Shown here: positions 21,290-22,503 of the stretch, piece by piece
Layout: each line of letters begins with the position of its first letter
Numbering within the stretch: position 1 is the stretch's first letter
Source: an uncultured Lachnospiraceae bacterium
GTDB taxonomy: Bacteria; Bacillota; Clostridia; Lachnospirales; Lachnospiraceae
Reading direction: 5' to 3'
Length of the DNA: 22,503 nt
NCBI GenBank assembly: GCA_910586715.1
Contig: CAJUJG010000037.1
Location: 1 to 22,503 of the forward strand
Made by a program: the position numbers and the translations under genes
The notes under the pieces: generated by a model
Databases searched by the model: none
The model's input: the letters and a program-made list of their open reading frames with translations, nothing else
What the model was told of the DNA's origin: nothing

Positions 21290-21652
21290 ATGAAAAAGAA
21301 AATTTTAGCAACAATCATGACACTTACATTAGGCGCAGCTATGCTTACGGCATGCGGCTCTTCATCAGATGAGACTGTTGATACAAACGTAAATGAGTCC
21401 GTTGTATCTGAGGCTGAGACAACACCTGTTGAGACAACCGTACCTGCTACAGAGGCACAGGACAATGCAGATGTTGAGACAACTGAGACCGCTACAGACG
21501 TTGAGACAACTGAAGCTGCTACAGATGCTGAAGCTACGGACGTTGAGACAACTGAGGCTGCTACAGATGCTGAAGCTACAGACGTTGAGACGACTGAGGC
21601 TGCTACAGATGCTGAAGCTACAGAAGCTGCATCTGAGACTGCTGCAAACTAA
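21290..21652 (+). CDS. Small Thr/Glu/Ala-repeat lipoprotein
   Basis: The 120-residue precursor has a Lys-rich start, a hydrophobic segment and the lipobox LTAC with Cys22 followed by GSSSDE, so it is a lipoprotein of about 99 residues after processing. The mature part is acidic and low complexity, built from Thr, Glu, Ala, Asp and Val, with a 14-residue repeat ATDAEATDVETTEA present about 2.6 times. It has no folded domain that I can see, and probably forms an extended, possibly O-glycosylated stalk or spacer at the cell surface. A near-consensus promoter, a structured leader and a strong AAGGAGG site suggest high expression. Function is unknown. It ends 13 bases before a strong terminator. 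Confidence 0.83.
   Translation: MKKKILATIMTLTLGAAMLTACGSSSDETVDTNVNESVVSEAETTPVETTVPATEAQDNADVETTETATDVETTEAATDAEATDVETTEAATDAEATDVETTEAATDAEATEAASETAAN
21515..21624 (+). repeat. 42-bp coding tandem repeat
   Basis: Copies at 21515-21556 and 21557-21598 differ at two positions, and a partial third copy runs from 21599 to about 21624. A degenerate half-copy lies just before (about 21489-21514). The unit is a multiple of three and encodes 14 residues, so copy-number change keeps the frame. Confidence 0.88.
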
Positions 21653-21665
21653 TTTGCGAAATGAC

Positions 21666-21698
21666 AAAAACCCCTGCCGCAAAATGGCAGGGGTTTTT
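21666..21698 (+). terminator. Strong bidirectional intrinsic terminator
   Basis: A perfect 13-bp stem, AAAAACCCCTGCC (21666-21678) with GGCAGGGGTTTTT (21686-21698), loop of 7 bases, T-run on both strands. It ends the lipoprotein gene on the plus strand and the deacetylase gene (stop at 21715) on the minus strand. Confidence 0.92.
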
Positions 21699-21714
21699 AT
21701 TTGCCCATGTTTCC

Positions 21715-22503
21715 TCAATCCTTGATTTGCCTTCCCTCATGGTCCATATGATACCCGTCCCGATAAATCAGTTCGGAGAGCGGCACGAATGTATAGCCTG
21801 CATCCTTTAATGTGATAATCAGCGTATCAAGCGCTTCCGCAGTGTATTTCGCACCGTTGTGACAGAGAATAATGCTGCCGTTTCCAAGGTGTTCGTTCTG
21901 CGTTACGGTTTTTAAAATCGATTCCACACCGTAATCCTTCCAGTCTAAGCTGTCAACATCCCATTGAATCGCATAATATCCGCATTTTTTTGCCGTTGTC
22001 ACAACCGCATTGTCATAATCTCCGTAAGGCGGTCGGAATAAAAACATATCGTACCCTGTCAGCGCCTTTACTTTGTCGTGAACGCTCATCAGCTCCTTTT
22101 CCTTTTCGGAATCGGAAAGCTGACTCATGTTTTTATGGTTTTGACTGTGATTGCCAAGGTCATGCCCGGCTTCGCGTATCATCTTTACATCGTCCGGGTA
22201 AGCGTCCACCCACCCGCCCGTCATAAAAAACGTCACCTTTACATCATGCTTTTTCAATATGTCCATAATCTTTTGCGTGTCCTGATTCCCCCAAGCCGCA
22301 TCGAATGTCAGTGCGATTTTCGGCTCATCCGTCTGCACACAGTAAATCGGAAGCGTTCTATCGGACGCTGCGCCGCTTGTCGGAAGGGCGGAACCTGACG
22401 TCCTGTAATGCACTCCCATAAGTCCTGCCAGCATCAGCGCCGCCACCGCCATTGTCACCGCCTTTTTGGACAAGGTACGCTCTTTCAGGTAATCGCTTAA
22501 TTC
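21715..22503 (-). CDS. Polysaccharide deacetylase (NodB domain), 5' end beyond the window
   Basis: A NodB-homology protein of carbohydrate esterase family 4 type, expected to remove N-acetyl groups from peptidoglycan or another surface glycan outside the membrane. After a membrane helix (about VTMAVAALMLAGLMGVHY) come ALTFDAAWG (motif 1; Asp-Asp of many enzymes is Asp-Ala here), GNHSQNH (zinc His pair), RPPYGDYD and IILCHNG. The TFDxxWG form is shared with the sporulation-type PdaB group. The only start in the window is a TTG at 22473 without a good ribosome binding site, and the frame stays open for ten more codons to the right edge (ELSDYLKERT), so the true start probably lies outside and the gene is partial here. 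Confidence 0.88.
   Translation of the reverse strand, partial: ELSDYLKERTLSKKAVTMAVAALMLAGLMGVHYRTSGSALPTSGAASDRTLPIYCVQTDEPKIALTFDAAWGNQDTQKIMDILKKHDVKVTFFMTGGWVDAYPDDVKMIREAGHDLGNHSQNHKNMSQLSDSEKEKELMSVHDKVKALTGYDMFLFRPPYGDYDNAVVTTAKKCGYYAIQWDVDSLDWKDYGVESILKTVTQNEHLGNGSIILCHNGAKYTAEALDTLIITLKDAGYTFVPLSELIYRDGYHMDHEGRQIKD

Noticed and set aside
21515..21624. Regular repeats resembling a small CRISPR array
   Set aside because: The 42-bp units are directly adjacent with no spacers and are in-frame coding sequence of a lipoprotein.

Overview
The window looks like a chromosomal segment of a Gram-positive, low-to-moderate GC Firmicute, most likely a member of the Lachnospiraceae (Clostridia). 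This is inferred from the gene content: an ANTAR regulator next to a short glutamine synthetase, an HAAS/DUF1700 membrane protein, a DHHW/AlgJ-like protein paired with an MBOAT acyltransferase, DUF368, and DUF6020. It also rests on strong GGAGG ribosome binding sites and AT-rich intergenic DNA. No prophage, transposase, tRNA, rRNA or CRISPR array is visible. Most genes are core housekeeping or cell-envelope genes on the minus strand, with four plus-strand genes inserted between the operons.

Layout. (1) 87-3517, minus: an operon running RNA methyltransferase (YpsC/RlmL type), membrane-anchored amidase-fold pseudoenzyme, XTP/dITP pyrophosphatase, YfcE-type phosphodiesterase, coupled by overlapping ends or short gaps. 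(2) 3600-5565: an accessory-looking stretch. It holds a 61-residue Asn/Ser-rich repeat protein with a palindromic 3' element, a likely unannotated plus-strand small RNA (about 4092-4196) with its own consensus promoter and cUUCGg terminator, a two-gene minus operon (DUF1700 protein and an unknown 129-residue protein), and a 454-base AT-rich spacer with DnaA-box-like motifs and inverted repeats. (3) 5566-6258, plus: an orphan gene of unknown function that ends in a terminator overlapping its stop codon. (4) 6286-11775, minus: glnA, ANTAR regulator, dapF, then an AlgI/AlgJ-like O-acylation pair. (5) 11866-12408, plus: a membrane protein with a degenerate FMN-bind-like domain, convergent with nadE. 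(6) 12405-17907, minus: hisC, DUF368, methyltransferase, hslO, nadE. (7) 18077-19840, plus: a DUF6020 polytopic protein, convergent (2-base gap) with a minus-strand lipoprotein of probable beta-propeller type. (8) 21290-21652, plus: a Thr/Glu/Ala-repeat lipoprotein with a structured leader and a bidirectional terminator shared with a polysaccharide deacetylase gene that runs off the right edge.

How it fits together. Several genes act in or on the envelope: the MBOAT/DHHW pair (polymer O-acylation), DUF368 (undecaprenyl-phosphate recycling), dapF (meso-DAP for peptidoglycan and lysine), the polysaccharide deacetylase, the amidase-like pseudoenzyme, DUF6020 and two lipoproteins. The nitrogen genes (glnA and the ANTAR protein) and the NAD/histidine genes are routine metabolism. 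The least explained items are the candidate small RNA at 4092-4196, the Asn-rich repeat protein with its structured 3' element, the catalytically dead amidase, and the ANTAR regulator that lacks a phosphoacceptor Asp.
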